Below the pieces are notes generated by a model, which saw nothing but the letters and a program-made list of their open reading frames with translations, had not been told where the DNA came from and ran no database searches. Shown here piece by piece: positions 33,780 through 42,451 of a stretch of 64,000 bases of DNA. The DNA comes from Balneolaceae bacterium (lineage in GTDB: Bacteria > Bacteroidota > Rhodothermia > Balneolales > Balneolaceae). A program made the position numbers and the translations under genes. The stretch lies in the NCBI GenBank assembly GCA_020832415.1, contig JAFIES010000032.1:1-64000 (forward strand), in the 5' to 3' direction. How positions within the stretch are numbered: position 1 is the stretch's first letter; every line of letters starts with the position of its first letter.

Positions 33780-33977
33780 AATTCTTTTTCAGATAATTGA
33801 AGATTTTTGAAACAAAGCGGTCTTAAATTCGCTGTAAATTCCTGATTACACAGCTTTATCTTGCTGCTTTTTCAATTTGAAAAGGATTAGTTTTTATATT
33901 AAAAAAGTAAAAAGTTGTGTAGTATGTTATTACTCAGTTCAGAAAAGATAACAACATAAAGAAGCAGTTACAGAAAA

Positions 33978-36491
33978 TTGATTCCCGGAAGCGATACCGC
34001 AAAACAAGATATTATTCTGCTTATAACAGGATTGATCGCGGCATTTTTATTTTACTGGCTTTATACGGATCTGCATCCATTACGAGTGGCCGACAGCAGC
34101 CTGGGCTTGTCGTCTGCTTCAGACCGAGGTGTGGCCATTGCAAATCAGTTTGGGTACAGAACCAGCGAGAACGATGTAACAAGCTTTAAAATCAATCAAA
34201 GCTTTCTTGATTCGCTGCAAAGTCAAACTTCAGCAAAAGAGTTTTATGTACGGGATGAGAATAGAACTTTGTATCCGGCATTTTATTGGCAGACAAATCT
34301 GAAAGTAGCTGATCTTGATCAGGATGCTGTTTTTGGTTTTATGAGTGAATCTGCCAAAACTGTTTCTGTTTTGCTGAATGAGAGGGGAGAATTCATAGCT
34401 ATTCAAAACAGCCACGATTTTTTACCTATGCTTCGAACTTCCGGAACAGAACAGGTGCCTCTTGAAAGTACTGAAAGCTCTGAACCGGAATTTATAGATC
34501 AGGAACTTGAGCAGTTTTTAACGGGTGAGTTTAACCAAAATGTTGCACTTGAACTTGCCGGTTACTACTTCAAAGAGTCAGGATGGCCCGAAAACATTTT
34601 TCTGCATGAATCAACAGAACTATTTGAGATAGATGAAGTACAGGCGGCGAAAGTAACCTACCTGCACAGTTCTGATCAGATCCGGCAAAATGTTCAGGTA
34701 GAGGTAACCGTGCTTGAAAATGGTTCTATTCTGCAGATGGACTACACCTACCTGGATACATCAACCAGGGTAACAGATTTTACACCATACATTTCCGGTG
34801 TGCGGGCGATTGTAATTCTGTTCGCAATATTCTGGATTTTTGTGCTTCTCTTTAACCGCTTTCGGCTGCGCCTGGTAGATACAAAAGCTGCCATCCTTAT
34901 TGCCGTTCTTGCCGGTTTACTCTTTCCGTTTTTAATCACGCTTCAGCAGCTATACAGTCATATTTCTTCCTTCGGTTCTATCACATTTTCCTTCATACTG
35001 CCAATGCTGATAACCATCGGATTTTTTGCAGCAATAACATCGGTTGGTTTCTTTGCAGTAACGGCTATATCCGATTCCATCACAAGACAAATTTGGGTCG
35101 ATAAACTCAGAACGTATGATCTGATCAGAACCAGCCACTTTTTTAATGTGCCGGTTGGGGTAAATATCATTCGCGGAATTTCATTGGGGTTTGTTATTTC
35201 TGCAGTTTGGTGTATTGTGATCTATTTAATTCCGGGGACATATATCACTGTTCCGTCTGAATTTATATCAGATACTACCTACTTGCCCTACATTGCAGAA
35301 ATACTAAGTAATTTCGCCATCGCATTTATCATTGTTCAGGTGATATTTTTGATATTTCTGGGGCAATTCAGGTCTGCATTCAAATCAGACTTTATGGTAC
35401 TTTTATTGCCTGCCGTAATGATGAGTGTAGTATATCCATTTCCCTTTGACGTGGGTGGTTTGCTGCCCGAACTCTTAACAGCCGGTGTTGTGGGGTTACT
35501 TCTCGGATTAATCTATCTGAAGAATGACTTTATCACAACGTTCATATCTCTTTTTGTATTCTTTGGCGTTGTATCAACTGCGCCCGGCTGGCTGTTATCT
35601 CCATCGCCCGATATTATAGTTTTCCTGCCATTTGCACTGCTTCTTGTTACAGGCTATTTGATAGGTGCATACAACATTTACAAAGGGAAAACGGGGAATG
35701 AATTGCCCGATTTTGTGCCCGGTTACATAAGGGAACTTGCACAGGAGGATAGAATTAAGCAGGAGCTTCAAATTGCAAGACAGGTACAGCAGTCGTTTCT
35801 GCCGGTTGCAAGGCCTGCAGTAGATGGTTTTGATATAGCAGCAATCTGTAAACCTGCCTATGAAACAGGGGGCGATTACTTTGACTTTATCTCTCTTTCT
35901 GATGACAAACTGGCCATCACCATTGGAGATGTTAGTGGAAAGGGTATCCAGGCAGCATTCTATATGACTTTCATTAAAGGAGTGTTACATGCACTTTGCA
36001 ACGACTTCTCTTCACCAGGGAAAATATTGAGCAAAACAAATAAGCTCTTCAGAAGAAATGCTAATAAAAGTACATTCATCTCTTTGATTTTTGGTGTGCT
36101 GGATATCAAAAAAGCACAGTTTCGTTTTTCAAGAGCCGGGCATAATCCCGTACTGTTTTACAATAGCAAAAAGGGTAAACTCTATCCATATCAACCATCG
36201 GGACTGGCTATCGGTATGGCAAACGAAGAGCTGTTTGATAAGCATATAACGGAAGATGAGATCAAACTGAATGAAGGCGATATACTGATTCTGTTTACCG
36301 ATGGTGTGGTAGAAACGATTAGTAAAACCAATAAACTCTACGGTGATCATCGCCTGCACAATTTGATTATGAAGTACAATTCATTCACTTCATTAGAACT
36401 TATTCAGCGAATGGAAGAGGATCTTAAAAAGTTTGGAGACAAACATGAACAACACGATGATCTCACTATGATCGTTGTTAAGAAGAAATGA
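33978..36491 (+). CDS. Membrane-bound PP2C-type Ser/Thr phosphatase (SpoIIE/RsbU domain)
   Basis: This 837-residue protein has one N-terminal helix (about residues 10-28), an extracytoplasmic domain of about 240 residues, then about eight membrane helices (about 270-570). A cytoplasmic SpoIIE-type phosphatase follows at about 590-835. The phosphatase has ELQIARQVQQSFLP, ETGGDYFDFISLS and ITIGDVSGKGIQAAFYM, with the metal-binding Asp residues, SRAGHNPVLFY, and ILFTDGVVETIS plus HDDLTMIVV near the end. TTG at 33978 is the only start in the frame before the first helix, since a TAA closes the frame 18 bp upstream. Such phosphatases usually act on STAS-domain anti-anti-sigma factors; none is in the window. 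The next gene overlaps its stop. Confidence 0.9.
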   Translation: MIPGSDTAKQDIILLITGLIAAFLFYWLYTDLHPLRVADSSLGLSSASDRGVAIANQFGYRTSENDVTSFKINQSFLDSLQSQTSAKEFYVRDENRTLYPAFYWQTNLKVADLDQDAVFGFMSESAKTVSVLLNERGEFIAIQNSHDFLPMLRTSGTEQVPLESTESSEPEFIDQELEQFLTGEFNQNVALELAGYYFKESGWPENIFLHESTELFEIDEVQAAKVTYLHSSDQIRQNVQVEVTVLENGSILQMDYTYLDTSTRVTDFTPYISGVRAIVILFAIFWIFVLLFNRFRLRLVDTKAAILIAVLAGLLFPFLITLQQLYSHISSFGSITFSFILPMLITIGFFAAITSVGFFAVTAISDSITRQIWVDKLRTYDLIRTSHFFNVPVGVNIIRGISLGFVISAVWCIVIYLIPGTYITVPSEFISDTTYLPYIAEILSNFAIAFIIVQVIFLIFLGQFRSAFKSDFMVLLLPAVMMSVVYPFPFDVGGLLPELLTAGVVGLLLGLIYLKNDFITTFISLFVFFGVVSTAPGWLLSPSPDIIVFLPFALLLVTGYLIGAYNIYKGKTGNELPDFVPGYIRELAQEDRIKQELQIARQVQQSFLPVARPAVDGFDIAAICKPAYETGGDYFDFISLSDDKLAITIGDVSGKGIQAAFYMTFIKGVLHALCNDFSSPGKILSKTNKLFRRNANKSTFISLIFGVLDIKKAQFRFSRAGHNPVLFYNSKKGKLYPYQPSGLAIGMANEELFDKHITEDEIKLNEGDILILFTDGVVETISKTNKLYGDHRLHNLIMKYNSFTSLELIQRMEEDLKKFGDKHEQHDDLTMIVVKKK

Positions 36492-36523
36492 TTTACTTCA
36501 AGAAATCAGTTATCTTTTGCGCT

Positions 36524-37009
36524 ATGAAAATTTTATCTCTCTCTATCGCTCTTTTGGTGCTTTTTGTGCCGGCCAAACTCTATTCACAATCATCTCAGGT
36601 AGAACCGGTTTCTTTGGAACAGGCTCTCAGAATGGCACCTGAACAAGAGAAAAAAATTCTTGTTGATGTGTATGCAGCCTGGTGTCCGTATTGCCAGCGA
36701 ATGCACTCCGAAGTGTATGTAGACAGTGATGTGGTTGAAGCCATCAACGAGCACTTTATTCTGGTCAGGATCAACGTTGAATCCGACGAAACAGTAAGTT
36801 ATCTGGGTAATGAAATGTCGGAAGCTGAATTTGCCCGTGCTCTTGAAAACAGAAATGTTCCCACTACGTATTTTTTGAATCATGAGGGAGCAATTATTGG
36901 GGCGCAGCCGGGCTACCTGGAGGAGGGTGTCTTTTCAAACCTTCTGAATTTTGTAGGAAGTGATGCCTTTCTTACACAAACATTTGATGAATACCTTGAA
37001 AACAGATAG
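36524..37009 (+). CDS. Exported thioredoxin-fold protein
   Basis: This protein has about 161 residues, with a signal peptide (MKILSLSIALLVLFVPAKLY) and one thioredoxin domain. The redox motif is AAWCPYCQRMHSEVY, where CPYC is a DsbA-like active site. NVPTTYFLNHEGAIIGAQPG has the cis-proline block. I start at 36524 because the signal peptide begins there; the frame also opens at an ATG at 36488 that overlaps the phosphatase stop codon (ATGA). It probably works in the periplasm, reducing or oxidising cysteines. It is likely co-transcribed with the phosphatase gene. Confidence 0.88.
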   Translation: MKILSLSIALLVLFVPAKLYSQSSQVEPVSLEQALRMAPEQEKKILVDVYAAWCPYCQRMHSEVYVDSDVVEAINEHFILVRINVESDETVSYLGNEMSEAEFARALENRNVPTTYFLNHEGAIIGAQPGYLEEGVFSNLLNFVGSDAFLTQTFDEYLENR

Positions 37010-37031
37010 GTCTGTTCATTTCAAAACTGTT

Positions 37032-37049
37032 TACAAACCAAACTTTGTA
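37032..37049. promoter_or_regulatory. Inverted repeat just before the DtxR-family regulator
   Basis: TACAAA-N6-TTTGTA lies 2 bp upstream of the regulator ATG. It could be an autoregulatory operator or promoter element. It does not match the TTAGA-N5-TCTAA sites found by the TonB receptor at 40995 and 41044, so its owner is uncertain. Confidence 0.3.
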
Positions 37050-37051
37050 CT

Positions 37052-37738
37052 ATGTCCCGAAGTCAGTCGGTTGAAGATTACCTGAAGACAATCTATAAGC
37101 TTGAACAGGATACCCACAAAGGTGTATCTACGTCGAGCCTGGCTGAAGGTATGGGTGTTGCAAATGCATCTGTAACCAATATGCTGAAAAGGCTGTCTGA
37201 GATGGGCCTTGTTAACTATGAATCGTATTACGGAACAACACTTACTGATGCGGGAGAAAAAATTGCGCTTGAGATCATTCGTCATCACCGGCTCATTGAA
37301 CTCTACTTAAAAGAGATGCTTGGCTACTCGTGGGATGAAGTACACGATGAGGCAGAGAAGCTGGAGCATCACATCTCCGAGCAGTTTGAGGACAAAATTG
37401 CTGAGATGCTCAATAACCCGATTGTAGATCCCCATGGAGATCCCATCCCCACGAAAGAGGGAGTTATGCCGGCTATATCATCAGAGCCGCTTACGGTGCT
37501 AAAAGAAGATCAGGAGAGCATCATTATCCGGGTGAAAAATCAGGACCCCGAACTACTCAGATATCTTGAAGATCAGGGGCTGATTCCCGGTGTAAAAATA
37601 AAGATCACAAAAAAAGAGCCGTTCAACGGCCCGCTTCAGCTGTCCATTGAGAATGAACATACAACCACGATCGGGTATGGTGTAGCTGAGGATATCTATG
37701 TGATGAAAAAAGAGGAGAGTAAAGCTCAGGGAGTATGA
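37052..37738 (+). CDS. DtxR-family metal-dependent transcriptional regulator
   Basis: This 228-residue repressor has an N-terminal winged helix at about residues 1-65 (SVEDYLKTIYKLEQ, VANASVTNMLKRLSEMGLV). The metal-binding and dimerisation domain is at about 70-145 (IRHHRLIELYLKEMLGYSWDEVHDEAEKLEHHIS), with the His/Glu/Asp residues expected for iron or manganese binding. A FeoA-like SH3 domain is at the C-terminus, about 150-220. Full-length DtxR/IdeR layout suggests iron sensing, though manganese (MntR) cannot be excluded. The likely targets are the two TTAGA-N5-TCTAA sites between the FecA-like receptor and the haem gene, 3-4 kb away. It is convergent with the next gene, overlapping by 13 bp. 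Confidence 0.92.
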   Translation: MSRSQSVEDYLKTIYKLEQDTHKGVSTSSLAEGMGVANASVTNMLKRLSEMGLVNYESYYGTTLTDAGEKIALEIIRHHRLIELYLKEMLGYSWDEVHDEAEKLEHHISEQFEDKIAEMLNNPIVDPHGDPIPTKEGVMPAISSEPLTVLKEDQESIIIRVKNQDPELLRYLEDQGLIPGVKIKITKKEPFNGPLQLSIENEHTTTIGYGVAEDIYVMKKEESKAQGV

Positions 37739-38553
37739 TCCATCGGGTTGGGGTAGAAAAAGGAGTAGTGGAGATCTTCCTTTAATTTCTGGTTGGAAAC
37801 AATTCTGTAATCTTTGCCATTTTTCGGTTTAAAACGGGGTTTTGGCAGGTTAAAATATTCCGCAGCACTTTCATAAAACTCTTTTCGTGGCGGGTGTCCG
37901 TCCGAAACAACATTGTAAACAGAATTTCTCTTTTTCTGGCGGACAATTTCACTGATAACATTCACGCAATCTACCTGATGCACAAGGTTCACAGGTTTAG
38001 CAGCTCCATCAAGATTTTTTCTGCCGCTCAGATAGTGAATGGGGTGCCTTCCGTAGCCGTATAGTCCGCCAAGCCGCAGAATGGTATAATCAATCCCCGA
38101 TTTTTGGATGATCTCTTCTGCTTTGATCAAAGTTTCACCAGAGGGGCGTTTGGCACTTCCTGGCTTCACATCCTCTTCTCTGGTAAGTCCGCCGATTTCG
38201 CTGTAGACTGAGGTAGAGCTTGTAAAGAGTATCCACGAAAGATTATGCTCCCTGCATTTTTCAATAATCTGCTCTATTGCGGTAAGAAAATTTTCAGGCT
38301 CATGGTTATCACCCAGTTTAGGTGGAACATTGAGAATCAGCAAGTCACTTTGCCAGAATGGCTGGATATCCCGGCTATGGATAGATTCGGGTAAACGGAT
38401 CAGATAAGGTTCAATTCCGTTCAGTTTAAGCGTGTTTAACTTCTTCTCCGTAGTTGTGGATCCCTTAATTGAATAGTTTTCTTTGTGAAGCCGCTGGGCA
38501 AGAGGAAAACCGAGCCACCCACATCCTAAAACCGAAATTTTCATATACTCCAT
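37726..38553 (-). CDS. NAD-dependent epimerase/dehydratase-like SDR protein (YeeZ-like)
   Basis: This 275-residue protein has a Rossmann fold with the nucleotide-binding start ISVLGCGWLGFPLAQRL. An SDR extended-type active region follows (ILFTSSTSVYSEIGG, then ILRLGGLYGYGRHP). The usual catalytic YxxxK is not obvious, which matches the YeeZ-like atypical group. The start is ATG 38553 or ATG 38544 (MKISVLG), the second agreeing better with relatives. Its 3' end overlaps the DtxR-family gene by 13 bp. The substrate is unknown. Confidence 0.82.
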   Translation of the reverse strand: MEYMKISVLGCGWLGFPLAQRLHKENYSIKGSTTTEKKLNTLKLNGIEPYLIRLPESIHSRDIQPFWQSDLLILNVPPKLGDNHEPENFLTAIEQIIEKCREHNLSWILFTSSTSVYSEIGGLTREEDVKPGSAKRPSGETLIKAEEIIQKSGIDYTILRLGGLYGYGRHPIHYLSGRKNLDGAAKPVNLVHQVDCVNVISEIVRQKKRNSVYNVVSDGHPPRKEFYESAAEYFNLPKPRFKPKNGKDYRIVSNQKLKEDLHYSFFYPNPMDHTP

Positions 38554-38650
38554 ACCTTTATTCGGCTTGAAGGTACTGAGTCCTTCAGTAATTTAAAAAA
38601 ACTGTTCATCTCTAAGTGATACATGAATAAGAAGTTCGATTTTATCAGGC

Positions 38651-38686
38651 AAAAAAATAGCCACTGATTTCTCGCGGCTATTTTTT
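38651..38686. terminator. Bidirectional terminator of the FecA-like receptor gene
   Basis: AAAAAATAGCC / GGCTATTTTTT form an 11-bp stem with a 13-nt loop; A and T runs at both ends give a T-tract in each direction. It lies 20 bp beyond the stop of the receptor gene (minus strand). Confidence 0.85.
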
Positions 38687-38705
38687 AATTGTGTAAACAA
38701 ATCTT

Positions 38706-40970
38706 TTAGAACGAGACTTTCATCCCCCCCATGAGTGTACGGGGTAAACCGGGACGAACACCCGCGGGTCGGTCTGATGTAATGTATGTTTCATCAAGCA
38801 GGTTTCGAATGTTTACAAAAAGATTTACATACTGATGGATGTTGTATGATGTGCTCAGATCGACAACAAAGAAGCTATCTGTGCTGAACAGAGGATCAAA
38901 AGATCCGCTACCTGCAGCTGTTCTCATTTGAGGCATGTATGATGCATTAATGTTTGCATCAAACCCTTTGTATATAAACGATACACCACTGTTAAATTGG
39001 TGTCTTGGAATGAATGGAATTTCATCACCGGATTCAACATTGCCCCACGGGCCAAAGCCACTGCTAAATGAGTTTTGGAATGTGGCATTGGTATAGGTGT
39101 AATTCAGGTTTACCGGAATGGATACTGATGTAGTGTTTAGAAGTAATCCAAAATCGATATTTGAAGAGAACTCCACTCCAAATACTTCCACCTCTCCGGC
39201 ATTAAATTGTGCGGTTGTTCCGCCGCCACCGCCGGCAGCGAGATCGGAGCCGAGCAGGTTGTCGTAATCATTGTAAAAACCAATCAGTTCGGTTTGGAAA
39301 AGGTCGTTCACATAACGGAAACCTAATTCGTAGTTAATACTCTCTTCTGACCGGGTATCGCTGGAAGAGCCCGGACTTGGAGGTGAAAATCCGCGATGGA
39401 TACCGGACAGTAAAGTGAATGAATTGCTAACCTGATATGTGGCTCCGATCCCCGGCAGAAAGATGCTTACTGAATACTCATTTTTGTTCAGATTTGAGCC
39501 GGTTCTCTCAAGGTCACTGGTGCCGTAATTACGGTTTGTGAACCAAATATTTTCGAATCGAAGGCCGGGTGTAAATGTCCAGTTATTCCACTGAATTTCA
39601 TCCTGTACAAAAACAGAGAGTGCTGTTGCCGAACCAACCCGGTTGGTCTGAGTGCCCGGAATCCCGGGAGTAGTGATAATCATATTACCATTCAGCATCT
39701 GGTAATCATCTTCAAATTGGAAACGGTCTTCCTCGTCCTGGTGCAGGCGAACTCCAAACTCAAGCTGATTTTGGGCACTGCCAATATCAAAGTTTACTCC
39801 CAAAATAGACTGAATACCTTGTGAGTAATATTCCCTGTTATTATTACGAACTGTAAGGGCATCCGGCGCGCTATCTGCTCCGGCCAATACAGCATATTCG
39901 TTTTGATGCACCTCAGGATTTCGCAGAATTTCAGAGAGATTACCAGTTTCTATGCCCAAAGCATTTGTATTTAGATCATGAAGTTTATACCAGGCCCGGG
40001 TAAAGTTATTTCTGTAAAGTGTAGTTGTTAAGTCGACATTATCTGAGAACAGTGCAAAGTGTCTCGCCGAAAACTGAATGTGTTCGGTATCAATTCGATC
40101 AGCCTGAGAGCCGGCATACCGCCTCATGGGTGACAGTGAAAAGTCATCCCGGGTTAAACCAAGGTACGTTTCATCAGAGTGTTCATCATGATAACCTGCC
40201 TTGAACTCTAAACGCTGATAGACAGAAGCACTGTTTGATGTTTGAAACATTACCTTCCCAAGAATATCACGTACAAGAAAACCGGTATCACCTCCATTAT
40301 CGAGCTGTTTGAAGCCGTCATCACCCACCTGATTCACCTCCAGAAGATATCCGAAACGTTCTGAACGGTTGCCGATATTGGCATAAATTTTATTTGCACT
40401 TCGTTCACCAAGGCTCACTTCAGCCACGCCGCTAAACTGAGCGGGGATAGGAGTTGATATCAAGTTTATGGCGCCTCCGGTGGTATTTGGCCCATACTTT
40501 ATCTGAGAAGATCCTTTTCGTACCTCTACGGAACTTATCCTTGCCATATTTGGGAAATAGTAGGCAGCAGGAGCAGAATAGGGTGCAGGTGCTGCAAGAA
40601 TACCATCTTCCATAATATTCACTTTTGTACTTCGCTCATTACCGGCGCCCCGAATACCAATATTAGGACGAAGACCAAAGCCCTCTTCCTCTTGAATATT
40701 TACACCACTGATATTCCTCAAAATTCTGTTTATATCTGTGTAGTTTTGCCTCTGCAATTGCTCTGCACTTACATAACTTGCAGCACCGGGTATACGGCTC
40801 ATCCAAATTGGCTGGCCAACAACTGTGATGCGGTCAAGAATGATTTCATCGATGGTTTTTGTTGTATCACTCTCAACGGGATCTATGGTAGTTGCAAATA
40901 GGGCTGTGGATAAAAAGAAGGTGCCAATAAGAGCAGAGAAGGTTAGTTTAAGGAGGTTATTCGCTATCAA
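38706..40970 (-). CDS. TonB-dependent siderophore/iron receptor, FecA-like
   Basis: This 754-residue outer-membrane receptor has a signal peptide to about residue 26. The plug is at about 48-165 (DRITVVGQPIWMSRIPGAAS, ISGVNIQEEEGFGLRPNIGI, VRKGSSQIKYGPNTTGGAIN). The barrel begins near 180 and includes DETYLGLTRDDFSLSPMRRY and DTEHIQFSARHF, segments characteristic of ferric-citrate FecA-type receptors. The TonB box is DEIILDRITV-like and the protein ends with the terminal aromatic of a barrel (MGGMKVSF). There is no FecR/FecI pair and no extended signalling domain, so control is probably by the DtxR-type sites upstream (40995-41062). It is divergent from the haem gene. Confidence 0.9.
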   Translation of the reverse strand: MIANNLLKLTFSALIGTFFLSTALFATTIDPVESDTTKTIDEIILDRITVVGQPIWMSRIPGAASYVSAEQLQRQNYTDINRILRNISGVNIQEEEGFGLRPNIGIRGAGNERSTKVNIMEDGILAAPAPYSAPAAYYFPNMARISSVEVRKGSSQIKYGPNTTGGAINLISTPIPAQFSGVAEVSLGERSANKIYANIGNRSERFGYLLEVNQVGDDGFKQLDNGGDTGFLVRDILGKVMFQTSNSASVYQRLEFKAGYHDEHSDETYLGLTRDDFSLSPMRRYAGSQADRIDTEHIQFSARHFALFSDNVDLTTTLYRNNFTRAWYKLHDLNTNALGIETGNLSEILRNPEVHQNEYAVLAGADSAPDALTVRNNNREYYSQGIQSILGVNFDIGSAQNQLEFGVRLHQDEEDRFQFEDDYQMLNGNMIITTPGIPGTQTNRVGSATALSVFVQDEIQWNNWTFTPGLRFENIWFTNRNYGTSDLERTGSNLNKNEYSVSIFLPGIGATYQVSNSFTLLSGIHRGFSPPSPGSSSDTRSEESINYELGFRYVNDLFQTELIGFYNDYDNLLGSDLAAGGGGGTTAQFNAGEVEVFGVEFSSNIDFGLLLNTTSVSIPVNLNYTYTNATFQNSFSSGFGPWGNVESGDEIPFIPRHQFNSGVSFIYKGFDANINASYMPQMRTAAGSGSFDPLFSTDSFFVVDLSTSYNIHQYVNLFVNIRNLLDETYITSDRPAGVRPGLPRTLMGGMKVSF

Positions 40971-40994
40971 AACAAAAAAATTTAGAATTACTAT

Positions 40995-41009
40995 TTAGAC
41001 TGAATCTAA
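40995..41009. promoter_or_regulatory. DtxR-type operator A (TTAGA-N5-TCTAA), FecA-like side
   Basis: TTAGA CTGAA TCTAA is a 15-bp inverted repeat 24 bp upstream of the receptor start codon. It has the same half-sites and spacing as operator B at 41044-41058. Other TTTAGA half-sites lie around it (40981, 41010), as expected of a cluster bound by several dimers. Confidence 0.65.
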
Positions 41010-41039
41010 TTTAGAGATATTTTTATCTGAATTGCAAGC

Positions 41040-41062
41040 TTATTTAGAATATTTCTAAATAA
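41040..41062. promoter_or_regulatory. DtxR-type operator B, perfect 10-bp inverted repeat
   Basis: TTATTTAGAA and TTCTAAATAA are perfect complements separated by 3 bp. The core TTAGA-N5-TCTAA (41044-41058) matches operator A. TTAG/CTAA half-sites around an AT-rich centre are typical of DtxR/IdeR-type iron boxes. It lies between two divergent starts, 40970 and 41105, and could serve both. Confidence 0.75.
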
Positions 41063-41104
41063 TGATATTATGAAATTCTGTATCCTAAGGTCAATTATAA
41101 ATAA

Positions 41105-42451
41105 ATGAAAAATAGACGTATAGCGGTTGTTGGAGCAGGAATTACCGGTCTGGTGACCGCATATTCATTGCAAAAGAAAGGATTTTACTGCGAAGTGTTT
41201 GAAAAAAACACAGCACCAGGTGGTGCCATGAAAACGGTAAAAACGGATGGCTGGCAAGTTGAATATGGGCCAAATACACTTTTGCTGAAGGATAAAGCAG
41301 TAAAAGATTTTATTGAAGAGATGGATCTTCTTCCGGCAAAAATATCTGCCAACCCCAATGCTGAAAAACGGTACATTTTAAAAAGCGGAGAATTGGTTCC
41401 GCTGCCGGCATCTGCAGGGGGGGCAGTCAGTACACCGCTATTTAGTTTAAAAGCAAAATTGAGGGTATTAGCAGAGCCCTTTGTTTCAAAAAATGATAAT
41501 CCGGATCAAACAGTGGCAGAATTTGCAGAACGCCGTCTTGGTTCTGAGATTCTTGATTATGCAATCAATCCGTTTGTGGCCGGAATTTTTGCCAATAACC
41601 CTGATACACTCTCCTTAAGGCACGCTTTCCCTGCAATGCATAACCTTGAGCAGGAGTACGGCTCATTAATTTGGGGTAGTTTTTCAGGTGCAAAAAAACG
41701 AAAAGAAGCAGGCAGAATTCCAAGAGAGCTTATTTCCTTTAAAGATGGTATTCGCGAACTGCCCGGTACAATTTCTTCAAAACTTGATAACATCCGTTTC
41801 AACAAAGATATATCGAGTATAGAAAAGAAGCTGGATGGCTGGTATCTCATTTCCGGAACAAAGCAGTTTGGCCCATTCGATAATGTAGTACTCAATACTC
41901 CTCTTTATAAATGGAGTTCAGAATTTCTCTCTGTTGATAAAGAGACAATGGAAAAAATTGAGTCGGTAAACTATCCTCCGTTATCGGTTCTTTGTCTTGG
42001 TTTTAGAAAAGAGGATGTTCGTCACCCATTGGATGGTTTTGGGTTTTTGGTTCCCGAAAAAGAGCGAAGAAGCATTCTCGGGGCACTCTTTTCATCCACA
42101 CTTTTTGATAACAGGGCTCCTGCCGGCCATCATCTACTTACAGTTTTTATTGGGGGCGGCAGGCAGCCGCGGCTTGCATCACTCGAAACGGATAAGCTTC
42201 TTCCTCTGGTGATTGATGAACTGAAAGACATTATCGGCCTGGAGGGTGACTCTGTTTTTGTGGATCATATCTACTGGCCTAAATCCATACCGGCATATCA
42301 TGTTGGGTATGATGAAGTACTGCACACATTCGACAACATTGAGCAGGAAAATCCCGGGCTCTTTTTGGCAGGAAACTTCAGGCATGGGATTTCTGTGCCG
42401 GATTGTATTATGAATGGCCAAAAACTGGCTGATCGAATCTCCGGGAGTTAA
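41105..42451 (+). CDS. hemG: Protoporphyrinogen oxidase (HemY-type, oxygen-dependent)
   Basis: This 448-residue flavoprotein oxidises protoporphyrinogen IX (or coproporphyrinogen III) in late haem synthesis. The N-terminal FAD-binding motif is AVVGAGITGLVTAYSLQKKG, followed by EKNTAPGGAMKTV and EYGPNTLLLKD. The C-terminal FAD block is IEQENPGLFLAGNFRHGISV, then PDCIMNGQKLAD. Length and motifs match the HemY/PPOX family rather than the short flavodoxin-like HemG, despite the gene symbol commonly used. It is divergent from the FecA-like receptor with iron-box palindromes between, which would tie haem synthesis to iron supply. The stop overlaps the convergent SGNH gene by 4 bp. Confidence 0.92.
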   Translation: MKNRRIAVVGAGITGLVTAYSLQKKGFYCEVFEKNTAPGGAMKTVKTDGWQVEYGPNTLLLKDKAVKDFIEEMDLLPAKISANPNAEKRYILKSGELVPLPASAGGAVSTPLFSLKAKLRVLAEPFVSKNDNPDQTVAEFAERRLGSEILDYAINPFVAGIFANNPDTLSLRHAFPAMHNLEQEYGSLIWGSFSGAKKRKEAGRIPRELISFKDGIRELPGTISSKLDNIRFNKDISSIEKKLDGWYLISGTKQFGPFDNVVLNTPLYKWSSEFLSVDKETMEKIESVNYPPLSVLCLGFRKEDVRHPLDGFGFLVPEKERRSILGALFSSTLFDNRAPAGHHLLTVFIGGGRQPRLASLETDKLLPLVIDELKDIIGLEGDSVFVDHIYWPKSIPAYHVGYDEVLHTFDNIEQENPGLFLAGNFRHGISVPDCIMNGQKLADRISGS

